Positions 25,013 through 36,398 of a DNA stretch of 64,000 nucleotides are shown piece after piece. This DNA is from Micromonospora sp. WMMD1102. Its GTDB lineage: Bacteria > Actinomycetota > Actinomycetes > Mycobacteriales > Micromonosporaceae. Every line of letters begins with the position of its first letter. Position 1 is the first letter of the stretch. The DNA is taken from assembly GCF_029626265.1 (NCBI RefSeq), contig NZ_JARUBN010000001.1:4901001-4965000 (forward strand). Reading direction: 5' to 3'. The position numbers were made by a program, and so were the translations under genes. A model generated the notes under the pieces. The model saw nothing but the letters and a program-made list of their open reading frames with translations, searched no databases and was not told the DNA's origin.

Positions 25013-25264
25013 TCAGGGTCGCGGAGTGCGACCCGCCCGCCAGGCCCGTACGCCGAGGACGCCGACGGTGGTGCCGATCGCCAGGGACGCCGCGATCAAC
25101 AGCGCGTGCACCCAGAGGAAACCCGTCGGGCTGCCCTGCCCGATCTCCCCGGTCGACCACGCCCGGGCATCGTTCCAGATCGCGACGGCGAACCGGGGCC
25201 AGATCACCCAGGTCCAATCGCCGACCAGGACCAGGAAGCCGGCCCAAGGCCGCGACAACAGCAT
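25013..25264 (-). CDS. SCO4848-family small membrane protein
   Basis: 83 aa with two membrane spans: FLVLVGDWTWVIWPRFAVAIW and FLWVHALLIAASLAIGTTVGVLG. The starting LLSRPWAGF, the central acidic/Gly loop and the WVH motif fit the small actinobacterial SCO4848 family of unknown role. ATG 25262-25264 is chosen because the longer frame upstream is low-complexity. It is convergent with the tRNA array and 253 bp downstream of a DedA gene. Confidence 0.75.
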   Translation of the reverse strand: MLLSRPWAGFLVLVGDWTWVIWPRFAVAIWNDARAWSTGEIGQGSPTGFLWVHALLIAASLAIGTTVGVLGVRAWRAGRTPRP

Positions 25265-25404
25265 GGCAGCCCAGTATGCCAGCCGCGACCCGTGCCCCCG
25301 GGTGGCGCCGGCCGGCGGCCCCACCCGGCCGGCACCACCCGATCCCCCCGGTCCCCCCGCAAGCCGCCCGGCCGGCTCCGGCGCCCCCCGGTCTGCTCCC
25401 CACC

Positions 25405-25509
25405 CAGCCAGCTCGCCGCCCCCTGCCCCGCGGTCTGCTCCCGGCCCAGCCGGCTCGCCGCCCCCAGCCAGCTCGCCGCCCCCAGCCAGCTCGCCGCCCC
25501 CAGCCAGCC
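25405..25509. repeat. 18-bp simple tandem repeat
   Basis: CAGCCAGCTCGCCGCCCC or one-base variants at 25405, 25447, 25465 and 25483, plus a partial at 25501. It lies in the noncoding 25265-25517 gap, where I see nothing else. Confidence 0.85.
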
Positions 25510-25517
25510 CGGCCCGG

Positions 25518-26126
25518 TCAGCCCTGCACCGTCGAGCCGAGTCGGCGGCGTACCCCCAGCAGGACGACCCCGCCGAGAACTATCCCGACGCCCACCGTGC
25601 CGAGCAGCGCGAACGACTCCCCCGGCAACAGTCCGCCGAGCGAGCGGGCCAGGATGGCCAGCACCATGTAGAGGCCGGCCCAGAGCACCGCACCGATCGC
25701 CGCGAAACCCAGGAACCGCCGGTACGACATCCGCAGCCCACCCGCGGCCAGCGGCAGTACCGCGTTCAGTACCGGCAGGAACGGCGCCACCATCACCATC
25801 CGGCCCCCGCCGCTGCCGAGAATACGCTCGGCGGCCACCCAGCGTGCCTCCCCGATCCACCCCCCGGTACGGCTGCGCCGCAACCGGGCACCGAACCGCC
25901 GGCCGGCGAAGAAGGTGAGCGACCAGCCGCCGAGACAGCCGGCGATCACCGCCAGGAACGCCCCCAGACTGGCCGGCCTGCCCACCCCCACCGCGGCCAG
26001 TACCGCCACGTCACCGGGTACGAGTACGCCGAGCAGCGGTATCGCGTCCAGCAACATGACCCCGCCGAGCACCGTCAGGAAGATCCACGACGGCAGTTCC
26101 CCCACCTGAACCAGCCAGTCCGCCAC
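25518..26126 (-). CDS. DedA/SNARE-associated family membrane protein
   Basis: 202 aa. Hydrophobic segments plus the family motifs LVPGDVAVLAAVG, GCLGGWSLTFFAGRRFG and FLPVLNAVLPLAAGGLRMSYRRFLGFAAIG (DedA core). DedA proteins are inner-membrane transporters or scramblases, some flipping undecaprenyl phosphate. GTG 26124-26126 gives the family-like start ADWLVQVGELPSW; ATG 26160-26162 is an alternative. No strong ribosome-binding site is seen for either. Confidence 0.85.
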   Translation of the reverse strand: MADWLVQVGELPSWIFLTVLGGVMLLDAIPLLGVLVPGDVAVLAAVGVGRPASLGAFLAVIAGCLGGWSLTFFAGRRFGARLRRSRTGGWIGEARWVAAERILGSGGGRMVMVAPFLPVLNAVLPLAAGGLRMSYRRFLGFAAIGAVLWAGLYMVLAILARSLGGLLPGESFALLGTVGVGIVLGGVVLLGVRRRLGSTVQG

Positions 26127-26408
26127 GTCAGGAACGTTACGGAGGTGGCGGCATCCGGACATCCGGGGCGAGCCCTGGTTGGCGGCACGGGCGACCCTGA
26201 GCCGATCTAGGGGTGACTCCGCGCCGTCCGGCGTAGGCCGACGGACGTCCCCGCTCGCCGGAGGTCGACCCGACCCACCGGAGGCCGACCCGACCGGCCG
26301 GAGGTTGGTACGACTCCCGACTTCCGCCCGCACCGGCTATCCCGGGAGGCTACTGTCGGTGGCGTACAGGGCGGGCCACGCACCAGGCGCGCCGCTAAGG
26401 AGACACCA

Positions 26409-26612
26409 ATGGCAACCGGAACCGTCAAGTGGTTCAACTCGGAAAAGGGCTTCGGCTTCATCGAGCAGGACGGCGGAGGACCGGACGTGTTCGTCCACTA
26501 CTCCGCGATCGCATCGTCCGGCTACCGGGAGCTGAACGAGGGACAGAAGGTCGAGTTCGACGTCACGCAGGGCGAGAAGGGTCCACAGGCGGCTAACGTC
26601 CAGCCGCGCTGA
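26409..26612 (+). CDS. Cold-shock protein, CspA family
   Basis: 67 aa. RNP1 KGFGFIE and RNP2 VFVHYSAI of the single cold-shock domain; start [14 protein letters not shown]. It binds single-stranded nucleic acid as RNA chaperone. AAGGAG precedes the ATG. Its last 20 bp overlap the 3' end of the convergent MFS gene. Confidence 0.95.
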   Translation: MATGTVKWFNSEKGFGFIEQDGGGPDVFVHYSAIASSGYRELNEGQKVEFDVTQGEKGPQAANVQPR

Positions 26613-27867
26613 CCAGCTCGGGCCGCGCCGGGTGGGCCGGTACGGCCGGCTCCTCCGGCAGGTCACGGCGCTTGCGCAGGGGGCCGAACAGCAGGATCAG
26701 TCCGGTCAGTGCCAGCCCGCCGGTGAGTACCCACATGGCCGGGCGGAGGCCGAGTGCCGTACCGAGGGCGCCGGTGAGCACCGCGCCGAGCGGCATCGTG
26801 CCGAGGTTGACCACCTGGATGGTCACGCTGACCCGGCCGAGCAGCCGGTGCGGCACGTACGCCTGCCGGAAGCCGGCCTTGATCACGTTTCCGGCCACCA
26901 CTCCGGCACCGATCACCACCCCGGCCAGCACCACCAGCCCGAGCCGGGCTCCGGGGGCGGTCAGCGGGATCAGCAGGCCGAACGGTTCCGCGCCGAGGGC
27001 GCAGAGCAGCAGCGCGCGGGCACTGCCGAGGCGCCGGGACAGCGCGGTGGCGACGGCGGCTCCGACGACCCCGCCCGCGCTCATCACGGCGACAAGTGCG
27101 CCGACCGTGCCCGGGCCCAGCCCGACCTCGCGGACCAGGAAGACGACCAGGATCGCCTGGTAGCCGATCAGCCCGAGGTTGCTGACGGCCCCCCAGACGG
27201 TGAGTACCCGCAGGTAGGGGTCGCGGGCGGTGAAGCGTACCCCCTCGGCGATCTGCTGGCCGAGACCCGCGTCCAGATCGGCGGCCCGGCGTGGCTCCGG
27301 GCGCCGGATCGAGAGCAGGCAGGCGGCCGAGCCGAGGAAGCCGAACACGTTGACCAGCAGTGCGGCCGCCGCACCGAACAGGTTGGCCAGCAGTCCGGCC
27401 ACACCCGGCCCGGCCACCTGGGCCACCGCCTCGGTGCCCTGGAGCTTCGCGTTCCCCTCGGCCAGGTCGGCCCGGTCGAGCAGGGTGGGCAGGTAGACCT
27501 GGTACGCGGTCTTGAAGAAGACGCTCACCGTTCCGCCGGCCAGCGCGACGGCCAGCAGGTGCCCGACGCTGAGTACGCCGAGCCAGCCGGCGACCGGCAC
27601 ACTGGCGAAGAGCAGCGCGGCGACCAGGTCGCAGGTCACCATCACGGGCCGGCAGCGCAGCCGGTCCACCAGGGCGCCGGCCGGCAGTCCGACCAGCAGC
27701 CAGGGCAGCCAGGCGGCGGCGGTCAGCAGCGCGACCTGGAAGGTGCTGGCGCCGAGGGTGGCGACCGCCACCAGCGGCAGCGCCACGCTGGTGACGCTGG
27801 CCCCGAAGGTGCTGCCGCCCTGGCCGATCCAGAGCAGCCGGAAGTCTCGTTGCCGGAGCAAACTCAT
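26593..27867 (-). CDS. MFS transporter, DHA3-like exporter
   Basis: 424 aa, about 12 membrane segments. Starts [35 protein letters not shown], with loop motif [21 protein letters not shown] 27865-27867 follows GAGGAGG. It lies 85 bp after an ArsR regulator on the same strand, and is probably an efflux pump under its control; substrate unknown. Its stop lies inside the cold-shock gene on the other strand (20-bp tail overlap). Confidence 0.83.
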   Translation of the reverse strand: MSLLRQRDFRLLWIGQGGSTFGASVTSVALPLVAVATLGASTFQVALLTAAAWLPWLLVGLPAGALVDRLRCRPVMVTCDLVAALLFASVPVAGWLGVLSVGHLLAVALAGGTVSVFFKTAYQVYLPTLLDRADLAEGNAKLQGTEAVAQVAGPGVAGLLANLFGAAAALLVNVFGFLGSAACLLSIRRPEPRRAADLDAGLGQQIAEGVRFTARDPYLRVLTVWGAVSNLGLIGYQAILVVFLVREVGLGPGTVGALVAVMSAGGVVGAAVATALSRRLGSARALLLCALGAEPFGLLIPLTAPGARLGLVVLAGVVIGAGVVAGNVIKAGFRQAYVPHRLLGRVSVTIQVVNLGTMPLGAVLTGALGTALGLRPAMWVLTGGLALTGLILLFGPLRKRRDLPEEPAVPAHPARPELVSAAGR

Positions 27868-27952
27868 TTTTCCTCCTCGTCCGATGGCCCGCTGGCCGCG
27901 CTCGACCCGCGCCCGGCGGCCGGGGGGCGGCGGGCGCAGGGGTCGGGCTGGC

Positions 27953-28525
27953 TCAGGGTTGGGCCGGGACGCCGTAGGCGAAGAAGAAGACGGGGCCGCG
28001 GTGCTGCCCGTCGTCGGGTAGCTCCCGATCGCCCCAGCGGGAGAGCAGGGCGTGCAGCTCGGTCTCGAACTCGACCAGTTCGTCCGGGGTGAACCGCAGC
28101 CAGCGGTCGGTGGAGAAGGGCGCCTCCGCCCAGGCGGCCCGCTGCTCCTCCCCGCTGGCATGCCAGTCCCGGACCAGGCCGACCTGGCGGTCGAGGTTCA
28201 GCGAGACGGCCGCCTGCTGCACGGCCTCGCTGGCCGGGTCGTCGGCGAAGTCGGCGGCGGACCAGCGCAGGCCGGACGAGACCAGCCGCCACCAGCGCTC
28301 CCGGCGGTCCCGGGCCAGTTCCGGCGCCTCCGCCACCAGGTCGGCGGCGGCGAGCACCCTGAGGTGGTGGCTGACGTTCGCCACCGCCTGTCCGGTGCGT
28401 TCGGCCAGCGTGCTGACGGTGGCCGGGCCGTAGACCTTCAACACGTCCATCAGACGTCGGCGTAGCGGATGGGACATCGCGGCCAGCACCCGGGAGTCGG
28501 TCACCTGGCGGACTTCTCGCTTCAT
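27953..28525 (-). CDS. ArsR-family winged-helix regulator
   Basis: 190 aa. Winged helix at residues 10-75 (MSHPLRRRLMDVLKVYGPATVSTLAERTGQ, VANVSHHLRVLAAADLV). The C-terminal helical region includes RWLRFTPDELVEFETELHALLSRW, typical of the HTH_20 group next to MFS pumps. ATG 28523-28525. A perfect 44-bp palindrome begins 18 bp upstream, almost certainly its operator, so it likely represses itself and the MFS gene behind it. Confidence 0.87.
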   Translation of the reverse strand: MKREVRQVTDSRVLAAMSHPLRRRLMDVLKVYGPATVSTLAERTGQAVANVSHHLRVLAAADLVAEAPELARDRRERWWRLVSSGLRWSAADFADDPASEAVQQAAVSLNLDRQVGLVRDWHASGEEQRAAWAEAPFSTDRWLRFTPDELVEFETELHALLSRWGDRELPDDGQHRGPVFFFAYGVPAQP

Positions 28526-28542
28526 GCGCTCAGCCTCACACA

Positions 28543-28586
28543 TGCAACCACTGTTGTGCAACAGCTGTTGCACAACAGTGGTTGCA
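28543..28586. promoter_or_regulatory. Perfect 44-bp palindrome, ArsR operator
   Basis: Left arm 28543-28564 is the exact reverse complement of 28565-28586. Half-sites GTGCAAC/GTTGCAC repeat, so two dimers may bind side by side. It sits between the divergent ArsR and epimerase genes and could control both. Confidence 0.85.
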
Positions 28587-28687
28587 CAGTTCTGGCGGTG
28601 CTGACCGGCAGATATCGACCGGAGACCGGGTTCGGCTGATAGCGGAAGCGCTCGGCACGTCCTACCGAGCCGATCTAACGTGACGTC

Positions 28688-29794
28688 ATGCAGAAGATCG
28701 CCCTGGTCGTCGGCGCCACCGGCCAGGTCGGCCGGGCCACGGTCCGCGCCCTGGTGGCCGACGGCTGGCACGTCCGGGCCGCCGCCCGGGGCCTGCGGGC
28801 CGGCGCCCCCTGGCCGCCGGACTGGGACGTCGAACTGGTGCCGCTGGACCGCGAGGACGACGCCGGGCTGGCGGTCGCGGTCGGCGCCGGCTGCGACGTC
28901 CTGGTCGACACCTTGGCGTACGACGCCCGGCACGCCCGCCAACTGCTCCGGCTCGCCGACCGGATCGGTTCGGCCGTGGTCGTCTCCAGCGCCGGGGTCT
29001 ACCTCGACGACGAGGGCCGGGGGTTCGGCGCCGAAGGGTTCCGGTGCCCGGTGCCGATCGCCGAGACCCAGCCCACCGTGGCACCGCCGGACCCCGATCC
29101 CGATCCCGACCCCGACCCCGATCCCGACTTGGACACGGACCCGGACCCGGAACCCGGGGCGGGTGCGGACAGCTACGCGGCCGGCAAGGCGGCGCTGGAA
29201 CGGGAACTGCTCACCGCCGGGGCGGTACTGCCGACCTCGCTGCTGCGGGCCGGTGCGATCCACGGGCCGCACACCGTGCACCCACGCGAGTGGCACTTCG
29301 TCAAGCGCGCCCTGGACAACCGGCCGGTACGGGTACTGGCGTACGCCGGGCAGAGCCGCTTCCACCCGGTCTGCACGGCCAACCTGGCCGAGCTGATCCG
29401 GCTCTGCGCCGCCGAGCCCGGTGCCCGGGTACTCAACGCGGGCGACCCGGAGCCGCCGACCGTACGCGAGATCGGCGCCGCCGTGCACGCGGTGCTGGAC
29501 CACGACGCGGAGGACGTACTGATCGACGGCCCCTCCCCGGCACCGCCGGTGGGCATGACACCGTGGTCGACCCGGCATCCGGTGGTGCTGGACATGAGCC
29601 TGGCGCAACGACAGCTCGGCTACCGGCCGGTGACCAGCTATCTCGACTCGCTGCCGGAGACAGTACGGTGGCTTGTGGACGCCGCGCACGGCCGGGACTG
29701 GCGGACCGTCTTCCCCGATCTCGCCCAGAACTACCGCACCGACTACTTCGACTACCTCGCCGAGGACGCCTGGCTACGCCGCCGCAGCCACTGA
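28688..29794 (+). CDS. NAD-dependent epimerase/dehydratase-like protein
   Basis: 368 aa. Rossmann motif LVVGATGQVGRATVRAL at the N-terminus, VVVSSAGVYLDDEG, and a SYAAGKAALE segment with the catalytic Tyr and Lys of extended SDRs. A Pro-Asp repeat of about 24 residues interrupts the fold near residue 135. The C-terminus has the substrate-side helices (YLDSLPETVRWLVDAAHG). It probably modifies a sugar nucleotide or similar; substrate unknown. Divergent from the ArsR gene across the 44-bp palindrome. Confidence 0.78.
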   Translation: MQKIALVVGATGQVGRATVRALVADGWHVRAAARGLRAGAPWPPDWDVELVPLDREDDAGLAVAVGAGCDVLVDTLAYDARHARQLLRLADRIGSAVVVSSAGVYLDDEGRGFGAEGFRCPVPIAETQPTVAPPDPDPDPDPDPDPDLDTDPDPEPGAGADSYAAGKAALERELLTAGAVLPTSLLRAGAIHGPHTVHPREWHFVKRALDNRPVRVLAYAGQSRFHPVCTANLAELIRLCAAEPGARVLNAGDPEPPTVREIGAAVHAVLDHDAEDVLIDGPSPAPPVGMTPWSTRHPVVLDMSLAQRQLGYRPVTSYLDSLPETVRWLVDAAHGRDWRTVFPDLAQNYRTDYFDYLAEDAWLRRRSH

Positions 29795-29849
29795 GCCGCC
29801 GCAGCCACTGAGCCACCGCAGCCGCCGAACCGCTGAGCGCGGTGGCGGT

Positions 29850-30722
29850 TCAGGCGGCGGTGAGCTTCGCGGCGAGCTCGGCCACCCGGTCGCCGAACGC
29901 CGCCCGAAGTGCGGTCGCCGCGGTGTCCAGGTCCTTCTCGCCCAGCCCGTTGAGCACGCCGTCGATGATCTGCTGCTCGTTGACCCAGTCCTTGCCGAGC
30001 ATGGCCATCTGGTTCGCCTTGACCTCGGTCAGCATGCCCTCGATGTTGTAGAAATGCTGCCGGATGTCGGTACGCCCGCTGCCGTCCGGCTTCTGCGCAC
30101 CCTGCCACAGCAGGTAGTTGTTGTCCTTGGCGAACTTGAGCAGCTGCTCCTGCTCCTGGTCGGACAGTGCCGGCATGATGTTCTCCCCTCCGGACGATGC
30201 CGCCGCGACGTCGCGCCGGAACTGGTTCATGTTGAAGCTCGGATCCGTCTTGACGCTGGGATGCCCGTAACCGGCGGGCTGGTGCTCCTTGTGCCCGCCG
30301 ATCCCCCAGCCGGTACGGTCGCGCAGCGCCCGGACCCCGCGCACGTACGAGTCGTACTGCCGGTCGGTCCAGGGCTCGCCGAGGGCGTGCTGGGCCTCGA
30401 TGCCGATCAGCCCGGAGTTGCCGACCCCCTTGAACGGCCCGGCCCAGCCGACCCGGACGTGGTTGCACCGGCCGGATGCGATCACGTGCCAGTGCCCGGT
30501 ACGGGAGAGGTAGAGCTGGGCTATCGGCGGCGGCGCCGTGGCCGAGCCGTGCAGCAGGACGTAGATCTCGCCGGCGTCGGTGGAATGCAGCGAGCCGCGG
30601 GTCTCGTGGCACATGATCCCGTGTGGATCGAACGACGTGGAGCCGCGGCTCCGCCAACCACCCACCTCGTGCACGGTGAGCCCGGCGGCCCGGAGCACGT
30701 CAGCCAGCCAGAGCAGTCGCAT
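29850..30722 (-). CDS. N-acetylmuramoyl-L-alanine amidase, phage endolysin-like
   Basis: 290 aa. Amidase_2-type domain in residues 1-165 (DPHGIMCHETRGS, SGLIGIEAQHALGEPW, GGHKEHQPAGYGHPSVKTDPSFNMNQFR, with metal His residues), then a helical C-terminal region (SDQEQEQLLKFAKDNNYLLWQG) as in actinophage lysins. No signal peptide. ATG 30720-30722 follows GGAGGG. No other phage genes are near, so it may be a domesticated lysin. Confidence 0.85.
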   Translation of the reverse strand: MRLLWLADVLRAAGLTVHEVGGWRSRGSTSFDPHGIMCHETRGSLHSTDAGEIYVLLHGSATAPPPIAQLYLSRTGHWHVIASGRCNHVRVGWAGPFKGVGNSGLIGIEAQHALGEPWTDRQYDSYVRGVRALRDRTGWGIGGHKEHQPAGYGHPSVKTDPSFNMNQFRRDVAAASSGGENIMPALSDQEQEQLLKFAKDNNYLLWQGAQKPDGSGRTDIRQHFYNIEGMLTEVKANQMAMLGKDWVNEQQIIDGVLNGLGEKDLDTAATALRAAFGDRVAELAAKLTAA

Positions 30723-30873
30723 CGGTCAGCCCTCCTGACTCGGAGGCAAGCTTTCACTACTGACCGTATCCGTGCGGTCTGGCTGCGTCCAGTCGTCAGA
30801 GCTGCCAATCTGAGCAAAACCCATGGTCAACCCGGTCGGCACTCGGGAAGGGACGGTCAGCCCACAGCCGGCC

Positions 30874-31722
30874 TCAGAAGGCCAGGCACTCACACTCCGT
30901 CATCAGCGCCCTGACGTTCCGGACGTACTGCGGGTTCGGGATCTTCAACCCGTCGTCGGTCACCACCGCACCCGGTCCGAAGTTGTACGCCGAGATCACC
31001 GCGTTCAACAGGCAGGAGTTGAGTTCGCCGGTGCAGTCGTCGGCGGAGACGCCGTAGGCGCCGTCGAAGAACGCGTCCCCGATGTACTTGATCAGCCAGG
31101 CCAGGTAGTTCGCGCCCAACGTGGCGTTGTCCCGGTGGTCGTCGATGTCGTACGACTGGTCGAACCGCTGGTTGACGAAGGCGGCGGTATCCGGCATGAC
31201 CTGCATCAGCCCGACGCCGCCGTCGCAGGCGACGATGTTCGACTGCCAGCCGCTCTCCTGCCAGGCGGTCGCCTTGACCAGGTTGACCGGCACCCGGATG
31301 CTCGGCGCCGAGTTCGGCCAGTACGTCCGGCCGGCCGCCTCGGTGAGCGCCTGCTTGACCTGGGCGCGGCTGGCCTGGTCGCCCTGGTAGCGGGGCTTGG
31401 TGCAGCCGGTCTCGGGCTTCGGCGGCGGCGGGGGCAGCCTGGTCTCGGTCGGCGGCTTCGGCACCTTGCGCGGCCCCGGCTTCCGGCTCGGGGTCCGGCT
31501 CGGTTTCGCCGACGGGGTCGGCCGGGCGCCGAGCCCCGCCACGGCCGGCGGCTGGGTCGTCGGCTCGCCGGCCGGAGCCGGCTGCGCCGTGTCCGACGGG
31601 TCGACCTCGGCCGCGACCGTGGTCGTGCCGCCGGTCGGCTCGCCGTTGGCGCAGCCGACCGCGGCGGCGAGCGCCAGGGCCACCACCCCGGGCACCAGCG
31701 TCCTGCGCAGCCACTCAGCCAT
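30874..31722 (-). CDS. Lytic transglycosylase lipoprotein (SLT domain)
   Basis: 282 aa. Signal with lipobox (LALAAAVGC, Cys near 23), a Thr/Pro/Lys-rich linker to about residue 105, then an SLT/lysozyme domain: NLVKATAWQESGWQSN with the catalytic Glu, GVGLMQVMPDTAAFVN, and ISAYNFGPGAVVTDDG. It cleaves glycan strands at the cell surface. ATG 31720-31722 has GGGGG 6 nt upstream; a longer frame exists but lacks a signal peptide. Confidence 0.88.
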   Translation of the reverse strand: MAEWLRRTLVPGVVALALAAAVGCANGEPTGGTTTVAAEVDPSDTAQPAPAGEPTTQPPAVAGLGARPTPSAKPSRTPSRKPGPRKVPKPPTETRLPPPPPKPETGCTKPRYQGDQASRAQVKQALTEAAGRTYWPNSAPSIRVPVNLVKATAWQESGWQSNIVACDGGVGLMQVMPDTAAFVNQRFDQSYDIDDHRDNATLGANYLAWLIKYIGDAFFDGAYGVSADDCTGELNSCLLNAVISAYNFGPGAVVTDDGLKIPNPQYVRNVRALMTECECLAF

Positions 31723-31770
31723 TTCGAGCCCCCAGATCTCCCGGCGCACCATAACAGGCACGCCACCTGA

Positions 31771-33393
31771 TCAGGGGGCCTCGACCACCCGGCCAGCCGG
31801 CGCCGCCCGCTGGGCGGCCTTCCCCGCCACCGGCGCTTTCTGCGGTGCCGCCGCCCCCGCCTGCTGCGCGGCGGCCTCCCCGCCGGACGGCGTCACCTGC
31901 TGCGCGGCCTCCCCGGCGGACGGCGTCGCCTGCTGCGCGGCCTCTCCGCCGGACGGCGTCGCCTGCTGTGCGGCGTCTCCGGCGGACGGTGGCCCGGGTC
32001 GCTGCGACGGCTGCGCACCGGCGGCGCGTACCGCGCGGTCCCGGGTCGCCCAGGCCACCACGAAGACGGCGGTCCAGAGCACACCGAGCAGCATCGAGGT
32101 GACCGTCTCGCTCGCCGAACTCCAGCCGACGTACAGCCGGGCCGCCCCGACGGTCACCACGCCGACCGCCGCCACCGTCCAGGCCGCCACCGCCGTCGGC
32201 CACCGGCTCTGCCGGGCCAGCAGCCAGGCCAGCGTGCAGAAGCTGGCCGCGACCACCGCGTTCTGGGCCGGCAGCAGCGCCACCGGGGCACTCCGGGTCG
32301 GGCCGGTGACGTCGGTGACCAGGAGCAGCACCAGCAGCGGTACGAAGGCGCCGACCGTACCGAGCACGCTGAGCAGGTCCACCCGCCACGGCCGGGTACG
32401 CCAGCCGACCACCGCGGCGACCAGCGCCACCACCAGGATCAGCGCCGGCCCGCGCAGCGCCCCGATCATGCCGTGCGCCAACTCGGCCACCCCGTCGGTA
32501 CGCCGGGACGCGAACCACTCCGCTATCGCGCTGTCGACCACCGACAGCCCGCTCTGCGTCACCACCAGGTCGAGCAGCCAGGCCAGGACCAGCCCGGTCA
32601 CGAAGAGCAGCGCCAACCCGGCGACCAGGTTCGCCAGCAGCGTCCAGGCCGGCCCGATGTGCATCGAGAGCAGGAAGAAGAGCACCCCGTACCGCCGGGC
32701 GAGCCAGCGCAGCGGCGGCCGGGCGACGGCCCGGGACAGCAGTGACCGCACCGGATCCGGATTGCGACCGAGCCAGCGGCCGACCAGCACGATGGTGACG
32801 ATGAAGACGATGAGCAGCAGTACCGCCCCGGTCGCCCGGCCGAGATGGTGGGAGACCGTCTCGTAGGACTCCCCGGCCAGGAAGCCGGCCAGCACCGAAC
32901 CGCCGACCCAGGTCGTCACCCCGGCGAGGTTCCACGGCGCGAACCGCCGGTACGGCATCCCGGCGCTGCCGGCCAGCCGGGGCACCAGGGTCCGGGCGAA
33001 GGCCACCCAGCGGGCCGCGAAGACGCCGCGCCCGCCCAGCCGCTCCAGCATCGCGTCGGCCTTCGCCCAGCGCCGTTCCCCGACCCGGCTGCCCCACCGG
33101 CCGGCTCGCAGCCGGGGGCCGTGCCGCCGGCCGCTGCGGAAGGCGAGCGCGTCGCCGAGCACCGCTGCGAGAATCGTCACCACCAGCGCGGGCCCGAGCC
33201 GGAGCATCCCGGTGTAGCTGAGGAAGCCGACCAGCAGCAGGGTCGCCTCGGCCGGCATCACCAGGCCGACGATCACCGCCGTCTCACCGGCCACCAGCAG
33301 CGCGGCGGCCAGATAGACCAGTACCGGCGGCAACTCCCGCACCACCGTCAACACGTCCTGCACGCCCGACCCCCCGAACACTTCGGCCAGCAT
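31771..33393 (-). CDS. DedA-PAP2 fusion membrane protein
   Basis: 540 aa. Residues 1-230 are a DedA domain ([47 protein letters not shown]). Residues 260-470 are a PAP2-like domain, but the PSGH motif reads LPAQNAV and the last motif [16 protein letters not shown] lacks the His and Asp, so phosphatase activity is doubtful. The C-tail has about four 11-residue repeats ([11 protein letters not shown] type). Probably lipid carrier handling. ATG 33391-33393 is preferred. Confidence 0.85.
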   Translation of the reverse strand: MLAEVFGGSGVQDVLTVVRELPPVLVYLAAALLVAGETAVIVGLVMPAEATLLLVGFLSYTGMLRLGPALVVTILAAVLGDALAFRSGRRHGPRLRAGRWGSRVGERRWAKADAMLERLGGRGVFAARWVAFARTLVPRLAGSAGMPYRRFAPWNLAGVTTWVGGSVLAGFLAGESYETVSHHLGRATGAVLLLIVFIVTIVLVGRWLGRNPDPVRSLLSRAVARPPLRWLARRYGVLFFLLSMHIGPAWTLLANLVAGLALLFVTGLVLAWLLDLVVTQSGLSVVDSAIAEWFASRRTDGVAELAHGMIGALRGPALILVVALVAAVVGWRTRPWRVDLLSVLGTVGAFVPLLVLLLVTDVTGPTRSAPVALLPAQNAVVAASFCTLAWLLARQSRWPTAVAAWTVAAVGVVTVGAARLYVGWSSASETVTSMLLGVLWTAVFVVAWATRDRAVRAAGAQPSQRPGPPSAGDAAQQATPSGGEAAQQATPSAGEAAQQVTPSGGEAAAQQAGAAAPQKAPVAGKAAQRAAPAGRVVEAP

Positions 33394-33497
33394 GCCAGCC
33401 GCGTGCTGCGATGGCACGGCGATTCCACGGAGACCGGGGTAACCCCAGGGGGAACCCGGACGCCGGCCCGGATCGCGCAGGCGGGAGGATGGAGAGC

Positions 33498-35366
<1,869 letters not shown>

Positions 35367-35417
35367 CTCCGGCAGCGGGCCGCACGGATGTTCCGGGATG
35401 GGTCGTAGGCTGCCCGG

Positions 35418-36374
35418 ATGCGGTCGTACCCTGCTCAGGTGTCCTGGGACGAAATCGACGCCGAACTGGCGGCGGTGCCCGGCACGGTCTCGGTGTACGC
35501 GGGTCGGCTCGGCCGCCGGCCCGGCTACACCCGGCTGCCGGACGCACCGCACTACGCGGCCAGCACCATGAAGGTGGCGGTACTGGCCGCCCTGCACCGG
35601 GCAGCCGAGGCCGGGAAGCTGGAGCTGGACGCGCCGGTGCCGGTGCGCAACGAGTTCGACTCGGCCCGGCCGGGCGCGGACCGGTTCTCCTGCGCGCCCG
35701 ACTACGACAACGACGAGCAGGTCTGGGCCCGGCTCGGCGGCACCGCACCGCTGCGCTGGCTCGCCGAACGGATGATCGTCCGGTCCAGCAACCTCGCCAC
35801 CAACCTGGTGCTGGGGCAGGTCGGGCTGCCCGCCGTCGCCGAGGTCTGGGCGGACAGCGGCGCCCGGCACAGCCGTACCGAGCGGGGAATCGAGGACTTC
35901 GCCGCCCGGGACGCCGGGCTCGACAACCGGGTCACCGCCGCCGACCTGGCCGGACTGTTCGGCGGGATCGCCCGGTCCCGGCTCGGCTCCCCGGCCGCCT
36001 GTGCGGCGATGCTGGACGTGCTGCTCGCCCAGGAGCGCACCGAGGACCTGGCCGCCGGACTGCCGCCGGGGACCCGGATCGCGCACAAGAACGGCTGGGT
36101 ACGCGGCGTCCGGCACAGTGCCGGCGTGGTCTTCCCGGACGACGCTCCGCCGTACACCGTGGTGGTCTGCACAAGCGTCCCGCCCCCGACCGGGGACCGT
36201 GCGACCGAGGTCCGTGCGACCGGGGAGCGTGCGACCGACGCCGGTGCGACCAGCACTGGCAGTACCGACGGCGGTACGGCCGGCGAGGACCTCGACGGGC
36301 GGGCGCGTCGGCTGATCGCCCGGGTCTCGGCCCTGGTCTGGGCCGCCCGGCACCGGCTGGGGACCGTCGACTGA
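35418..36374 (+). CDS. Serine hydrolase, class A beta-lactamase fold
   Basis: 318 aa without a signal peptide. Active-site STMK near residue 50, SSN (SDN-like) near 134, and HKNG in place of KTG near 230. The C-terminus has a Thr/Asp-rich insertion. It is probably a peptidase/esterase acting on wall peptides or their breakdown products rather than a true beta-lactamase. It is followed by an L-Ala-D/L-Glu epimerase (24 bp) and an NlpC/P60 protein, suggesting murein-peptide recycling. Confidence 0.8.
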   Translation: MRSYPAQVSWDEIDAELAAVPGTVSVYAGRLGRRPGYTRLPDAPHYAASTMKVAVLAALHRAAEAGKLELDAPVPVRNEFDSARPGADRFSCAPDYDNDEQVWARLGGTAPLRWLAERMIVRSSNLATNLVLGQVGLPAVAEVWADSGARHSRTERGIEDFAARDAGLDNRVTAADLAGLFGGIARSRLGSPAACAAMLDVLLAQERTEDLAAGLPPGTRIAHKNGWVRGVRHSAGVVFPDDAPPYTVVVCTSVPPPTGDRATEVRATGERATDAGATSTGSTDGGTAGEDLDGRARRLIARVSALVWAARHRLGTVD

Positions 36375-36398
36375 TCCGACGGTCGATATGGTGTCTGC

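Noticed and set aside
25265..25517. Coding sequence over the 18-bp repeats
   Set aside because: The frame is a simple Leu-Gly-Ala-Ser-Trp repeat caused by tandem DNA repeats, with no start context or homology.
29850..30722. Prophage remnant marked by the endolysin-like amidase
   Set aside because: No holin, tail or integrase genes are adjacent; the gene stands alone among housekeeping-type genes.
31845..32010. Regular repeat that could suggest a CRISPR array
   Set aside because: The 33-bp period encodes 11-residue repeats in the tail of the DedA-PAP2 protein; there are no unique spacers.
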